Numbered from the stretch's first letter, positions 48,363 through 60,705 are shown. The stretch: 64,000 nucleotides of DNA from Epiperipatus broadwayi (GCA_028023455.1 JAQFVV010000018.1:9196771-9260770); one strand, 5' to 3'. Translations and numbers: made by a program. The notes: generated from the sequence alone by a model not told the origin.

Positions 48363-49297
48363 AGGTTATCCTTTTTTCACCCATCTCCACAGAAACTCCA
48401 CTAGGTAGGTGTCTATACTTTCTCTTTCTGTGCCACGTACTCTCTTGTTACGCCATTTCAGAAAACCCCAAAGGCATTTGATGTTCTGGGTATGAACACC
48501 TGTGTCAGGGTAAATGAAGTTGTATTTGTGGTTGACTCTCATGTGGTACAATCCAGCAGCCTCCAACACAGAACTTCTGTATTCCTTCCAGCAATCCGAA
48601 TAGATGCTGAAGCCAGGCCTGGTGTTCTTGCAGATGGACTGTATAATGGTGTTGATAGAGCGGGAGGGGACAGCTGCTGCAAAAATTCTCCAATCTCTAG
48701 ACACAGACCATCAAAAATCCATTGTTGTGGGAGAATACAGCCCTGATAGTTCTTGCGTTGACTGAACAGGGTTTTGTCTATTTCCATTATCAAACCGAGA
48801 CCGCTGATTTGTCGGCATGGTTGAGAAAAAAGACTTTCTCCTCACAGCACCCTCAGACATCTCCAATTCAGCTCCCACATGGCCTAATGTGAGCTCATCC
48901 CAGCTCCAATAATATATAAGGTGTACTGCTTTCAAAAAATCTAACTGGCAGCCGTCAAACAATGTCCCATTATGAATGGAAGACTTTTGACGGCATTGAC
49001 GTGATTTGCATTCCATTTCCTAGGTTTTACAGCACCTTAATGTCATTACACCCCACATACACAGTTCTTCTGTGTGGGCAAAATATTTTTTTGCTGAAAG
49101 AAGACCACAGCGTCTGCTTTTCTAGTAGGCAAATCTAAGAATTTGAAAGCCAAATGTCCTTCTACCATTTTAGTTTTTTGGTCTTGAGACATTCTCACAA
49201 AGTGCACGACTTTCGCATGAATATTGCCGAATCCTGCTTTACACTCCTTATTTATTAAATTATGCCTGCTAACAAGGGAAGTAAGGATGTCTGTCAA
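48363..49297 (-). pseudogene. Merlin (IS1016-type) transposase pseudogene, minus strand
   Basis: Minus-strand frames give, from 49,297 down: a KFLDLPTRKADAVVFFQQ segment; a CVCG/M and CKSRQC zinc-ribbon-like part near 49,050-49,000; LKAVHLIYYWSWDELTLG; an MEIDKTLFSQRK block that keeps the first aspartate; then after a frameshift SIYSDCWKEY with the second aspartate; and VNHKYNF, DTGVHTQNIKCLW and a WRWVKKG end. Known relatives usually have glutamate where NIKC has lysine. At least two frameshifts and one stop break it. It is better preserved than the copy at 38,355 and differs from it at many positions, so it is a separate subfamily. Terminal repeats were not found. Confidence 0.8.
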
Positions 49298-49524
49298 ATA
49301 GTTACAATTTGTAGTACCTCATACAAATTCCACTAAATTGAAGAATAACAATTTCGGACTGCGTATTGATACTTTTCGGCATTACAACTACAGACACCCT
49401 CAAATGATATGCTGTTGAATATTTAACACTAACATATATACAAACTGTCGTAACACATCGCTCATAATGTTCACACGCTATCGATGTTAGGGAACTGTTG
49501 ATTTCTTCAACATCAAGTGTTTGA
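49298..49524. other. Region beyond the minus-strand Merlin gene
   Basis: Less AT-rich sequence that may hold the left part of the Merlin element. No match to the 38,096 terminal repeat was found. Confidence 0.35.
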
Positions 49525-49567
49525 ACAGTTTACAGGCCGTAAGATATATGAATGGCCTTGTAAACAG
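49525..49567. repeat. Small hairpin
   Basis: ACAGTTTACAGGCC pairs with GGCCTTGTAAACAG across a 15-base loop, with one bulge. It is followed by unremarkable AT-rich sequence without a T-run terminator. No function is assigned. Confidence 0.7.
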
Positions 49568-50659
49568 CATATTTCTGTGCTTTTGCATAGAAACAGCGTC
49601 ATTAGATGGTGTGGATCATCCTATGTTGTAGTACCAAAAATTTTGCAGATATAAAATCACTCTGTCATATATCTTTATCATCAATGTTGGTGGTACCATG
49701 TATTCTATTCACTAATGTTGCATTTTGATATTCTTCAGAACATGATATTCCAATCTATAACTTGATAGTCTAAAGCTTTAATCTCTGTGAAATGCAATTT
49801 ACAATGTCCATTCCCTTCATCAGTTTCCATGTTTCACAAAAAATACTGCAATTAGAACTTGAAAATCTTGGAAAATTAATTAATATAGAAAATTTAATAA
49901 GTAAATAAAAATTAAATCTTGATACATAATGTCAATGGTTTTGTATAATCTTTGAATTCTAACACTGGAAAAAGTAAAAATTTATCTATGTATTCCAAAA
50001 AAAAAAGAATATGATGAAAAGAATATAAAACACCATTAATTCAAATGTGGAAGATCTCTATGGTTAAACCGATAATAAATTTATTTAAGAAATGAATGAT
50101 TCTAGAGCAAAATGATTTTTTATGTTGTTTTGATTTTAATATTATAAAAGGCAATCATGTCTAGGAAACGTACAAAAAAACTATTTTATTATGTGCCAAA
50201 AAAAAAAAAATACTGGGTTCATTAAGATATTTTTCCCAAATTAATTATTACTGATCAACAATAGCTCTTTATATATAAATAAAATGTGGAGAATTATATA
50301 ATATGAATATATGCATGCATAAATTTGATTTATAAAATATATTAATGGAGAAATGACAAAAATTGCATTAATGATCCATCCATAGTTAATCTTATTTTTA
50401 TCTCATCTTAAAGCCAGATTATGGTTTTCATAAGAATACATTCTCTATGGCACTTGATAGATATTTCTTTTTTATATGTACAATGGTTAGATAAAATGTA
50501 ACTTCAATGTCCATAAAATAAAGTTCAAATATGAGTGAAACAATTTTTTTTGGGTAGTTGATAATTTGACAAGCATGTATAGAATTTTTTTTTGTAGGTG
50601 ATCAACGCAGCTAAGCATGTAGTAAATGGGAGTTTAATTATTCTTATCTAAAGTGTAAA

Positions 50660-50660
<1 letters not shown>
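49568..50660. other. AT-rich DNA without recognisable gene
   Basis: No exon, transposon domain or RNA gene is recognised. Confidence 0.5.
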
Positions 50661-50706
<46 letters not shown>

Positions 50707-50731
50707 GTAATATATATATATATATATATAC
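50661..50731. repeat. CA/TA microsatellite
   Basis: A short CACACACA run passes into about 17 TA repeats, then an AAAGTGTAA interruption and about 10 more TA repeats. Confidence 0.9.
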
Positions 50732-51153
50732 CCTTATTAATCAACAACTGACTAATCTGCTGATTAATGACATCTTCCTTGTTTATTTGTGGAGAGAAGC
50801 AGGAATGGCCTGTCCTAGCAGTTAGCTCTTTAAGGTATTTTTTCAAAGTTTTCTTTTTAAATAAGCTGCACTAGAAGAATTTAAATTCATTATAACTCAC
50901 AATAGTACTGTAAAAATATAAAATGAGAACAGCACACAAAGATATAAGCTATATGTATACTAATCCTAAATAAATTTTCTCACAGATGTAGCAATATTGT
51001 AAAGATGTATATAACAATATAAAAAGATATAAAACATATACTATAAAAAAAAAAATGTTTTGAATTAAAGTATCCACTTCTAATGAACTTTTATTAAAAA
51101 TTTGAATTGGAAAAAAAAAGTGTGACTCACAAATATTTTCTTGTTGATTAATA

Positions 51154-52587
51154 AGTAAATAAGCATTTATTTTTATATGATGCTATGTGTACAATTGTAT
51201 TACATTCAAAGATCAGCCTTTCAAGCTAATTGTGCATGCGTCTTTTGCAAGTGTTAAATAATAAATGAATACTTCCCTCTACAACACAAGATATAGTATT
51301 TATGCAGGAATAAAAGGAATCCTCTTATTCCTACGACTCAAATTCTTTTATATGAGCAAATCTGAAATACTGTTGATAGAAAGCGTGAGAGTAGAATTCT
51401 CACTTTAAATTACTATCTACGATGTTTGGATGAATGACGTCAGTGAAATTATCTAGAATTTACTAAACGTCAGTCTAATTGAAACTTAATTATAAGTAAA
51501 TAAGCATTTATTTTTATATGACACTATGTGTACAATTGTATTACATTCAAAGATCAGCCTTTCAAGCTAATTGTGCATGCGTCTTTTGCGAGTGTTAAAA
51601 AATAAATGAATACTTCCCTCTACAACCCAAGATATAGTATTTATTCAGGAATGAAAGAAATCCTCTTATTCCTACGACTCAAATTCTTTTATATGAGCAA
51701 ATCTGAAGTACTGTTGAGGAGAGCGTGAGAGTAGAATTCTCACTTTAAATTACTATCTATGATGTTGGATGAATGACGTCGGTGAAATTATCTAGAATTT
51801 ACTAAACATCACTCTAACTGAAACTTAATTATACGTAAATAAGCATTTATTTTTATATGACGCTATGTGTACAATTGTATTACATTCAAAGATCAGCCTT
51901 TCAAGCTAATTGTGCATACGTCTTTTGCGAGTGTTAAATAATAAATGAATACTTCCCTCTACAACACACGTTTAGTAACACACATTTAGTAAATTCTAGA
52001 TAATTTCACAGACTTCATTCATCAAACATCGTAGATAGTAATTTAAAGTGAGAATTCTACTCTCACGCTCTCTTCAACAGTACTTCAGATTTGCTCATAT
52101 AAAAGAATTTGAGTCATAGGAATAAGAGGATTCCTTTTATTCCTGCAAAAATACTATATCTTGTGTTGTAGAGGGAAGTATTCATTTATTATTTAACACT
52201 CGCAAAAGACGCATGCACTATTAGCTTGGAAGGCTGCTCTTTGAATGCAATACAATTGTACACATAGCGTCATATAAAAATAAATGCTTACTTACTTATA
52301 ATTAAGTTTCAGTTAGAGTGACGTTTAGTAAATTCTAGATAATTTCACTGACGTCATTCATCCAAACATCGTAGATAATAATTTAAAGTGAGAATTCTAC
52401 TCTCACGCTCTCCTCGACAGTACTTCAGATTTGCTCATATAAAAGAATTTGAGTCATAGGAATAAGAGGATTCCTTTTATTCCTGCATAAATACTATATC
52501 TTGTGTTGTAGAGGGAAGTATTCATTTATTATTTAACACTCGCAAAAGACGCATGAACAATTAGCTTGAAAGGCTGATCTTTGAATG
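51154..52587. repeat. Palindromic array of ~340-bp tandem units
   Basis: Units begin AGTAAATAAGCATTTATTTT at 51,154 and 51,495, and with one change at 51,834. The third forward unit is cut near 51,970, and from there the same unit runs in reverse (about 51,986-52,322 and 52,323-52,587, the last one partial). The result is a palindrome of about 1.4 kb with direct repeats in each arm. Units look at least 90-95% alike. A perfect TGACGTCA (cyclic-AMP-response-element-like) occurs in the first forward (51,435) and last reverse (52,349) units. The other units have one or two changes in it. No open frame. Confidence 0.9.
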
Positions 52588-52965
52588 TAATTATTGATTA
52601 ATTAATATAAAAGATTAGTTAATAGCATTCAATTTAAAATTCCATTACATATGATTGATAATAATCAAGTTGTTTAAAAATTATTTTCCTCAAAATACTT
52701 TATATTAATTGGAATAAATCTTTCCTTCAATTTCCTACTTTTTATGCTTTTAAATATTATATAATTGTATGGAGCAGATGCAAATCTCCCAAAGAAAAAT
52801 ATTTCTGAAATAAAAGCATTTTTTAAAATCTCTTACATGTGCTATACTTTTAAAATTTATATATGCTAAGTTCTCTGCCTGAACACAGATTACAAGTAAC
52901 TTAACATTCACATTATAGTTTGCCACTTTTTGTCATCTCTTTAAATGTATACAATAAATGATAGG
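52588..52965. other. AT-rich spacer
   Basis: Separates the two large palindromes. Nothing is recognised. Confidence 0.5.
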
Positions 52966-53915
52966 TACCAAGAGAAAAATAATTAAAATCTCTAGCTAGA
53001 ACACTTCCATCCCCAGACTAATTGGTTTCAAACTTTTGGCTCACCTCAATGAGGAGACAGAATATTCAGACACTAGATCTAAATTATCATATTAAAACCC
53101 AGCATTTACTAGAAACCCTGAAATTTTCGGACATGAAAATGTCTTTAACTCCAGCCATCTAACTTAAATAGCTATATGGGATTGAACCAAATTCAGATTT
53201 ATCATATATTAATAGCCTTAGCATTGCCAAGGCCTTAAAGGCAAAATTATAATAATCAATAAAGCAAATCATATATAGCATGGCATTGCTTCTATGAGTT
53301 TGTATTTACAAGTATGTAATATAGGGAGCATACCAATAGATATAGATTTTAAATATTTTTCTCTTACCGCACTTATCAATTAAGAGCTTGTTTGAGATAT
53401 TAGTACACACCCTATATTACATACTTGTAAATACAAGCTCATAAAAGCAATGTCACGCTATATATGACTTGCTTCATCGATTGTTATAATTTTGCCTTTA
53501 AGGCCTTGGCAATGCTAAGGCTATTAAGACATGGTAGATCTGAATTTGGTTCAGTCCCATATAGCTATTTAAGTTAGATAGCTGGAGTTAAAGACATTTT
53601 CATGTCCGAAAATTTCAGAGTTTCTATTTAAATGTTACATATTAAATAAGTGATGGCTTTTGAGATGATAATTTAGATTTAGTGACTGAATATTCTATTC
53701 TAGCTCCTCAATGAGATGAGCCAAAAGCTCGAAATCAATTAGTCTGGGGATGGAATGTTCTAGATAGAGATTTTAAATATTTTTCTCTTGCTTTACTTAT
53801 CAATTAAGAGCTTGTTTGAGCTATTGGTATGCTCCCTATATTACATACTTGTAAATACAAGCTCATAAAAGCAATGTCAGGCTATATATGACTTGCTTTA
53901 TTGATTATAAATTTT
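52966..53915. repeat. Palindromic repeat, family B copy 2
   Basis: Arms of close to 390 bp (about 52,966-53,360 and 53,380-53,780) are inverted copies. They share AGAGATTTTAAATATTTTTC, CCCCAGACTAATTG, a GTTAAAGACATTTTCATGTC block with its complement, and CTTAGCATTGCCAAGGCCTT with its complement. Beyond the right arm a further 130 bases (to about 53,910) repeat the central part, with CTTATCAATTAAGAGCTTGT and TACTTGTAAATACAAGCTCA, in direct orientation to 53,365-53,470. The end region matches the palindrome at 46,215-46,490. Non-coding; the internal TACTTGTAAATACAAGC is itself a partial palindrome. Confidence 0.85.
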
Positions 53916-55059
53916 ATTAAACGCACAGCACTTTGATTACGTAGTAATATTTACTGAGGCTATAACCTCGATAATATGCGTATAAAATGTGATAGTAGGG
54001 ACCTCTACAGGTGTTTTAACCACAAGCTTACTACTATGGAAGAATGATATAAAAATAATTTTGGAAGTTTATTTTATCAAATTATTATTTTAAAAAAACA
54101 AAAAATATCATTATAATTTCTCCAATAAGTAAATTAATTATTCAAAAACAGTAATAATATGAAGAAATTAGTTTCTGAAGCAAGATAAGAATTTATATGA
54201 ATGCAATGATTTAATATAATATTAAACTTAGTTCCATTTTACATTTCATCATGTAAATTATAAAACACAATATTGATGAAGGATTGGGGGGGAATGAACT
54301 CATCTCACAAATCATAATCAATTACATAAAAAATAGGATATGTAATACTATAAAATTTGATTTGAATTTTTTAGCTTAAAAACTGAAAAATAAAATTATA
54401 TTACATGACATTAAAATTGCCATATAACATTTTTTTAAGATGCAATCCTAAAGATATGTATAAAAAATTGCCATTTTGTTGTCAAAATTACTAGTGATCC
54501 ACATGGAATAATTCAATTTATTTGGAAATCAGTAAATCATTAAGTTATTTGAAAAAAAAAATGTGGTCAGTGGCTATTTTACTAACATTATAGTTAAAAC
54601 ATAATAAAAATATTAATACTTAAACATTTTTGAATTTTAGCAAATGAACCACTGATAATCAGATAATTTACAAACATTTTTATCTTTTTCTGATATAAGG
54701 CACATTGATTTCAATGACATTTCTCTTATTTTTTTTATCTTAAGATTTTGAATCTGAATCATTAATGAAAATAAAAGATGCGACTTTTTGGTCACAGTAA
54801 AAATTGATATTTCCTTTACAAAAAAAAAAAGACCAAGAAGTCACAATATATATAGTTAAGGAGGTTCATTTTTACCGATAGTGTCCACTGATTTTATTCA
54901 GTGCCTACATTGTGGCTTCTAAAATTTGAAGAGATATCAAGTAAATTGAAAAAGTAAGCTACGCATTATTAATTCTTAGTATCCTTTTGGTAAAAATAAT
55001 ATATAATTTAGAATTCAATATTAGATGTTCCTACATTAAATGACTAGCATATAGATCCA
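53916..55059. other. AT-rich DNA without recognisable gene
   Basis: No exon or transposon domain is recognised between the palindrome and the LINE array. Confidence 0.5.
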
Positions 55060-56718
55060 AAATTTTACAATCTACATAAAAAAAACTGCTGTACACATTA
55101 TTACCTTACTGTTCAATTCCACAAGATTCTCCGGTATGTGCTCTTTTTTTTTACTGTCTATATCAATCCCCTACTGAATATGATAGAAAAAGAATTACCG
55201 GGCATATACATACCTGGTAAAGCAAACATCTCCTGTATTGTCTACATGAATAATGTCTCGATTTTTCTAACCTCTAAAAAACAGATCCCAACTCTATTAA
55301 AAATTATTAAATTATACACTAACAAATACAAGCTGGAATTTAACATGGAAAAATTTTCTGCTTGGTCAATATATACAGGACAATTTCACACTCAATATTT
55401 TAAAGGAAAACCTAGCTCGTTTGTGGAATTCCCCTTCTATTTGAACAACCCAGAAATGTGTCAACAAATATAAGACAAAATTAAAAATAAAATTGAAAAC
55501 ATAGTTGATTCACTTTCAAAATCTTACCTATCATTGTACTCAAAAGTATCCCTGTTTAATCTATTAATTATGACTTGAATCACATACTATTCTCCAATAA
55601 TACTATACACTAAATCTTTTACTAGTAAAATAAACTCAATTACATAGAAAGTTGCTGTGAGGAAAAACGATTGTTTCAATTTCACTAAAACACATTCAAG
55701 CTCCTCTAATACAAAATGGTTTAGGACTACATTCAATAAATATTTTTAACGTTCAAAAGACATTAAATCTTATTTCTGCTTGTGCTTAGTATTACCCCAA
55801 CAGATAAACCACCACCAGTCAATGGATACTGGAAAACCTTGCTTACACTAATTCTCAACATTCCAAACTTTACTTATTCACCACCTCAAGATAAATTTAA
55901 ATATTGGGATATATACCAGATAATTTGCTCTCCCTTAAATGATAAAAGACCAATTCTAAACCTTAACAATAAACAACTAACCTGAACTTCAAATTTTGGT
56001 CATTAGAACCCAAGTATTATGATTTTCTGATCAAATTAAATCTTGAAGCATTACCAAGATTACACTTTTATAGATACAGAAGGCATTACATAAATATAAG
56101 ACATATGCTGGTTGTGTCATAGAGAAACTGAGACTCAAGAACATTTTCTTTTTACATGTCCGCATTTGGTAATATTCGCTCATCCATATCATCATTGTAC
56201 AAACAAAGAAATTGTGACATTCAAACACTTTTACAATCATTTGTTAAAGATAGCTACCCACATACTGGAGCAAGTACTTTTAGATAATTTTCACTATGGT
56301 GTACAAGATGCTCTTTCATGTACAACAATAATCCAAAAAGACATCCAAACACATTCTGGAACAAAATGAAACTACTCCGCTTAAGGGATGAAAAAATTGT
56401 ATCCCAAGAGATGTACACAGCCATTTGGTCTATATTGCAACAATGGTCAAAATTATAGCATGAAAAAAGACTAATAAAAGACAGAACTAAGAATCTTGTC
56501 AGTGCACAAAACTGATTAGATGTGTATATAGCGAAATGTAAACTCAAATTTGTAAGCCACATGCCTATCTTTTGTTTTTGTTGCCCCCCCCATCCCAAAT
56601 TACAATTTTCAATTTGTTTATATTAACGTCAATTTATCTCCATGTGATAAGGTATAAATGTAACCTTTTTCTTGTTATATGCAATAAAGTCCTTTTGAAA
56701 GATGATAATGATAATAAA
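55060..56718 (+). mobile_element. L1/Tx1-like LINE copy A, 5'-truncated
   Basis: Begins within the reverse transcriptase. A PQDSPV string near 55,115 stands for the QGSPL motif, followed by FFFTVYINPLLNMIEK. The catalytic Y-x-D-D is replaced by YMNN near 55,245, so it is inactive. The C-terminal zinc-binding part CHRETETQEHFLFTCPH lies near 56,113-56,165. The 3' end is TGCAATAAAGTCCTTTTGAA near 56,681, followed by a TGATAATGATAATAA tail. The order matches copy B at 57,234-61,915. Several frames are broken. Confidence 0.75.
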
Positions 56719-56769
56719 AAGTTTTCATTCAACCCTCCCATGACTTGTGTACCTTATACATAAATACAA

Positions 56770-57023
56770 TTAAAACAGACAAAACTCTCCGTACAGTAGG
56801 CCACTCAGTGCAAGCCAGAGTAATCAATGGATGCCAAAAAGATTGTGCATAAAATCCCTATCTAGTGGCTACTCATCCAATACCCCAGACAAGTTTCTGG
56901 CTTGTGGAATATTGGATGAGTAGGCACTAGATACGGATTTTATGCACAAGCATTCTGGCATCCATTGATTACTCTGGCTTGCACTGAATGGCACTACTGT
57001 ATGGAGAGTTTTGCCTGTTTTAA
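56770..57023. mobile_element. 254-bp palindromic MITE
   Basis: The two halves are near-perfect inverted copies. TTAAAACAG(A/G)CAAAACT at each end is followed inward by GTGCAAGCCAGAGTAATCAA and ATGGATGCC, with a small loop around TTTCTGGCTTGTGG near 56,900. TTAA at both outer ends could be a piggyBac-type target duplication, or simply part of the palindrome. It has no coding capacity. It lies between two LINE 3' ends and probably inserted into one of them. Confidence 0.75.
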
Positions 57024-57233
57024 TAACAGTTATGAGCAAGCATAAGAAATGGTGATCATGAGATGTTTGGTGGTTTAATAAATATAATTACAGAAGATAA
57101 ACAAATACCATGTAAACAAATCTTACATATAAAAATGTAAACAATATAAACAAATCTTGTATGTACAAATGTAAACAATGTAAAATTTTAATTTGAATCA
57201 ATAAAGATCCATTTTGAAAATAATAATAATAAT
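57024..57233 (+). mobile_element. LINE 3'-end fragment of the same family
   Basis: Shares the end signature of copies A and B: ATGTAAACAATGTAAAATTT, then AATAAAGATCCATTTTGA, then a run of ATA triplets. Only about 200 bases of 3' untranslated region remain. An imperfect 35-bp tandem repeat (ATGTAAACAA...) lies at 57,114-57,185. Confidence 0.65.
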
Positions 57234-57309
57234 AGTTTTAGCTTTAAAATTAAACTCAATGATTCTGTAATCCCAGAGAACATCCCATCTCAAATTATTG
57301 ATCAGGAAG

Positions 57310-58065
57310 CAATTCTAAATCTGCACACAAGAGGACTAAGACCATAATGATTTACATGTGAAGATCGAGGCCATCTCACAACAAATTGCAACAATAACAA
57401 AAGTATTAATAATCAGACAAATAAAAATCAATCGCAAACAACAGATAATGCACCCTAACCAATAAGAATGTCTATACCAGAGAAAGAAAAAACACAAGAG
57501 AACACAAACAATAACCAATGGCAAAAAAAAAGCAACAAAATAAAAATTCAGAATGAAGACCTGCTAGATTTAACAGTCAAAAAAATAACAGAAGAGCAAG
57601 CACCAAACAGAAAAATAAAACAAATGTTTATTGCACTCTCAGTTCAAAACACTGATCAGACAACAGACAATTGAGAACAGCAGTGATAAAACAACAGAAA
57701 AAGAAGAACATAGTAAAATTAATAATAAGGGCATTCATTGTCAGCCAATTCAAATAACAAGAATTAAAAACAAACCATCAGAAGCTATAATGCAATTAAT
57801 TGAACCATGTCTACCGCCAATAAAAAAAATGTTCCAGACCCAAAAAGAAAAACTGGGTGGCCACCAAAGAAAAATAAGCAAGCCAAAAATGTAACCTATC
57901 AAGAAAATGCAATGATAAGAAGCAAATTAAGCTATTCAAAAGATGAAGAATTGGAACTGGACTACCAAGATGCCCTAGAACAACCAGTAATATTAAGCCA
58001 AGTCCATCAACAAGCAATATTAGGCCAATTCCTGAATACAAACACATCTACTATACACAAATACG
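57310..58065 (+). pseudogene. LINE copy B ORF1 remnant with zinc knuckle
   Basis: The first cysteine of a CCHC knuckle appears to be replaced by a TGA stop at 57,348. The rest, FTCEDRGHLTTNC, is intact up to about 57,390. A polar, glutamine- and lysine-rich tail follows. Near 57,845 a KRKTGWPPKKNK segment resembles an AT-hook-like basic motif; it sits in a different frame from the upstream part. Copy C has the matching KKPGHPMKNK. ORF1 proteins of this type bind the LINE RNA. The N-terminal half is missing through 5' truncation. Confidence 0.6.
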
Positions 58066-58653
58066 GTGAAGCTAAAAATTGCTGCAAATAATGTAAGGGA
58101 TTTAAATTCAACCTCAAAAATCACAAAGCTCAAACAATGGATTTCAACCACATATACTTGGATTATTGGAAACAAAACCTATGCTGGTTCACAAATAGAC
58201 CCAGCGAAATATTTAGCCAAAAAAGGTTTTTGTGCATCCTCCAGGGATTCCTTGCCCCTTTCAGCAGGCACAGGTCTATTCATATCTATCAACTGCCTCT
58301 TCACATCCTTCAAAATAATATTCATAGATTCAAGCCTATTAATTACAACATTTCAACATAAAATTATAACCATTAATATAATGTACGTTTACATGCCCAT
58401 ACAGGATAACAAAATTAATACTATAATAATGAACATAAACTCAACACTAGCTAGTTTAGCAAATCCAATGATACTAATAGATGATTGCAACACAACATAT
58501 CAAAGATTTATACAGAAATCGCTTCATAGAATTTCTATACCGCTGATGAGTGGAGAAGGCTTCCTACCACTGAATACAATTCATTCCACAATAGTCGACA
58601 TTCATCACTCATTGATCTATGTTTCTACTCCCCGATGCTACACCACCAAATAA
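58066..58653 (+). pseudogene. LINE copy B ORF2, endonuclease domain
   Basis: A frame of 195 codons starts with GTG where copy C has ATG at the matching place. It opens MKLKIAANNVRDLNS, the usual N-V-R-x-L-N-S start of an apurinic-type LINE endonuclease. The E-T position of the catalytic glutamate reads N-K-T. The G-D-F-N motif reads DDCNTT near residue 138. A DxHHSLIYVS block at the end stands for the D-H-S motif. The domain would nick the target strand. Key residues are changed, so it is inactive. Confidence 0.65.
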
Positions 58654-59840
58654 CATTCAAACTAACCCCTTCAGCTTTCTCTGATCACTCGGCTCAAATA
58701 ATATCATTAAACCTTACACAAATACAAACATCAATTCTCCCATTAACAAGAACGGTCAGAATTTTACTTCCAGCAGCCATCCCAGAATTTGTTTTTTCAG
58801 AGACATACATCATGTTAAATAAAATATAAAAAATGCATCTCAATCCTATACAGCAGTATCTTGCATAAACAAACATTCTTTCTTTCAATATATCTCATAC
58901 AACTAAACAACAACCGCCACCATCCAAACTACTCACACTTGCAAATGAACTCCACAAATGAATAACCATGACTACCCCCTCACACCACACAAAGGGATAT
59001 ATATATATAGCCTAACATATGCATATAACAAAGCATGTGAGATGCTAAAAGAATATTTAAAAACAAAATAAAAAGCAAAATATGTCTAACACATCCACAC
59101 ACCTGGACAAGGGAATATATTAAATGGACATTAGGAAACCCACCAACCATCAAAGTTCCAATGGCAACTGAAACAAAAGAAGGCATATATGCAGGACACA
59201 ATATGATCTTACCTATTTTTTAAATATTTTAAAAGCAAACTACAAACAAGACTACCACTTACAAGACACCCACCAGAAACTGAAAGGCGATTCACTATGA
59301 ATAACTTAACTTCCTAACAAAGCTTGCCACTATACCAAGCACATGTCATCCAGGAAGCCCTGGAATTCCATTATTCATGTTAAAACACCTAAGTCAATAC
59401 ACGGCAAAATATTTAGGCAACTTAGCCAAACACTTATCACAGGAAATTCAGAATATAGAGAGAGTTTATCCCATTGCAATTGTTCCCTTCAACAAAAAAT
59501 CACCCCCCCTCCCCGAATGACCTCTGACCAAATTCCATGGGATTATTATTAATCAAAATAATTGAAAAAATTATAAAGGAAAAAATAGAATCACACATAT
59601 TGCCACTAATATCAAATGCTCAATTTGACAAAAAGAACTCTTCGACAATTCAAGCAGCAGCCTTATTCAAAGTAATCCTGAATTCAACAAGGCAGAAAAA
59701 GAAATATAGCACAATAGCAGTTCAACTCAATATTGAGGGAGTTTGATGGAATAGACATCCCCATTTTATTAGACATGCTAGCAAATACCTTCACCCCCAA
59801 AACTCAACTTTAAATTATAGCAAACCTTCTACTGAATCAA

Positions 59841-60280
59841 GAAATACACATAACACTCAATGGGGGGAATTCACCACCATTTACACCCACCCAATCCATA
59901 TCACAGGGTTCTCCTCTCAACACACTACTATTTATACTCTATATTAACCCGTTAATTAAAAAAATCCAAAAAACATTTACAGGAATACAAATACATGGCA
60001 CTACACAGCACATAGCTTGCTTGGAATATATCGATGACATCATGGTTTTCTTGTCTTCAAGAAATACACATAACACTCAATGGGGGGAATTCACCATCAT
60101 TTACACCCACCCAATCCATATCACAGGGTTCTCCCCTCAACACACTACTATTTATACTCTATATTAATCCCTTAATTAAAAAAATCCAAAAAACATTTAC
60201 AGGAATACAAATACATGGCACTACACAGTACATAGCTTGCTTGGAATATATCGATGACATCACGGTTTTCTTGTCTTCAA
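59841..60280. repeat. 220-bp tandem duplication over the RT active site
   Basis: 59,841-60,060 and 60,061-60,280 are direct copies with about six differences. TCAA precedes the first unit and ends both units, a 4-bp microhomology at the join. The unit codes for the QGSPL to YIDD section, so the active-site motif is doubled. 220 is not a multiple of three, so the frame is lost. This is post-insertion damage to copy B. Confidence 0.95.
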
Positions 60281-60645
60281 AGAAACAATTACCCCAATTA
60301 TAAGAAATAGTTAAAGAATATACTGATAAATACAAGTTAAAATTTAACACAGCAAAAACCTCTGCTTGAACTATGTTTACAGAAAAATCGTGCACATCCA
60401 TATACCACTCCAAACTGCTTCCTTTTTTAGATTTTCCTTTTCATTTGAGGATTACTGGAATGAGATGTAACATATAATGAATTACAACCTTACTATCCAA
60501 AACATATCTCCTCTGTATTCTAAGGTGCAACTCATCCATCAATTCATCATGACAAAAACTATTACCTACCAATAATTAAATTCTCAAAAGTTTTTAAGGC
60601 AAAAATCAAAAACATCTATAATCAATTCCTATGGGCCAAGAAAGT

Positions 60646-60705
60646 GGTAGCTATATCAACAAGAAGACTCAATCAGGTAGTTATATCAACAAGAAGACTC
60701 AATCA
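60646..60705. repeat. 30-bp in-frame tandem duplication
   Basis: GTAGCTATATCAACAAGAAG and the next ten bases are followed at once by the same 30 bases with one change. It doubles the peptide VxISTRRLNQ without shifting the frame. Confidence 0.9.

Noticed and set aside
50634-50846. 70-codon minus-strand frame with an IYIYIY run
   Set aside because: The run is the TA microsatellite translated. The frame is accidental.
51154-52587. Reading the palindromic array as a centromere or replication origin
   Set aside because: There are only about four units and no independent evidence. An amplified foldback repeat is a simpler reading.
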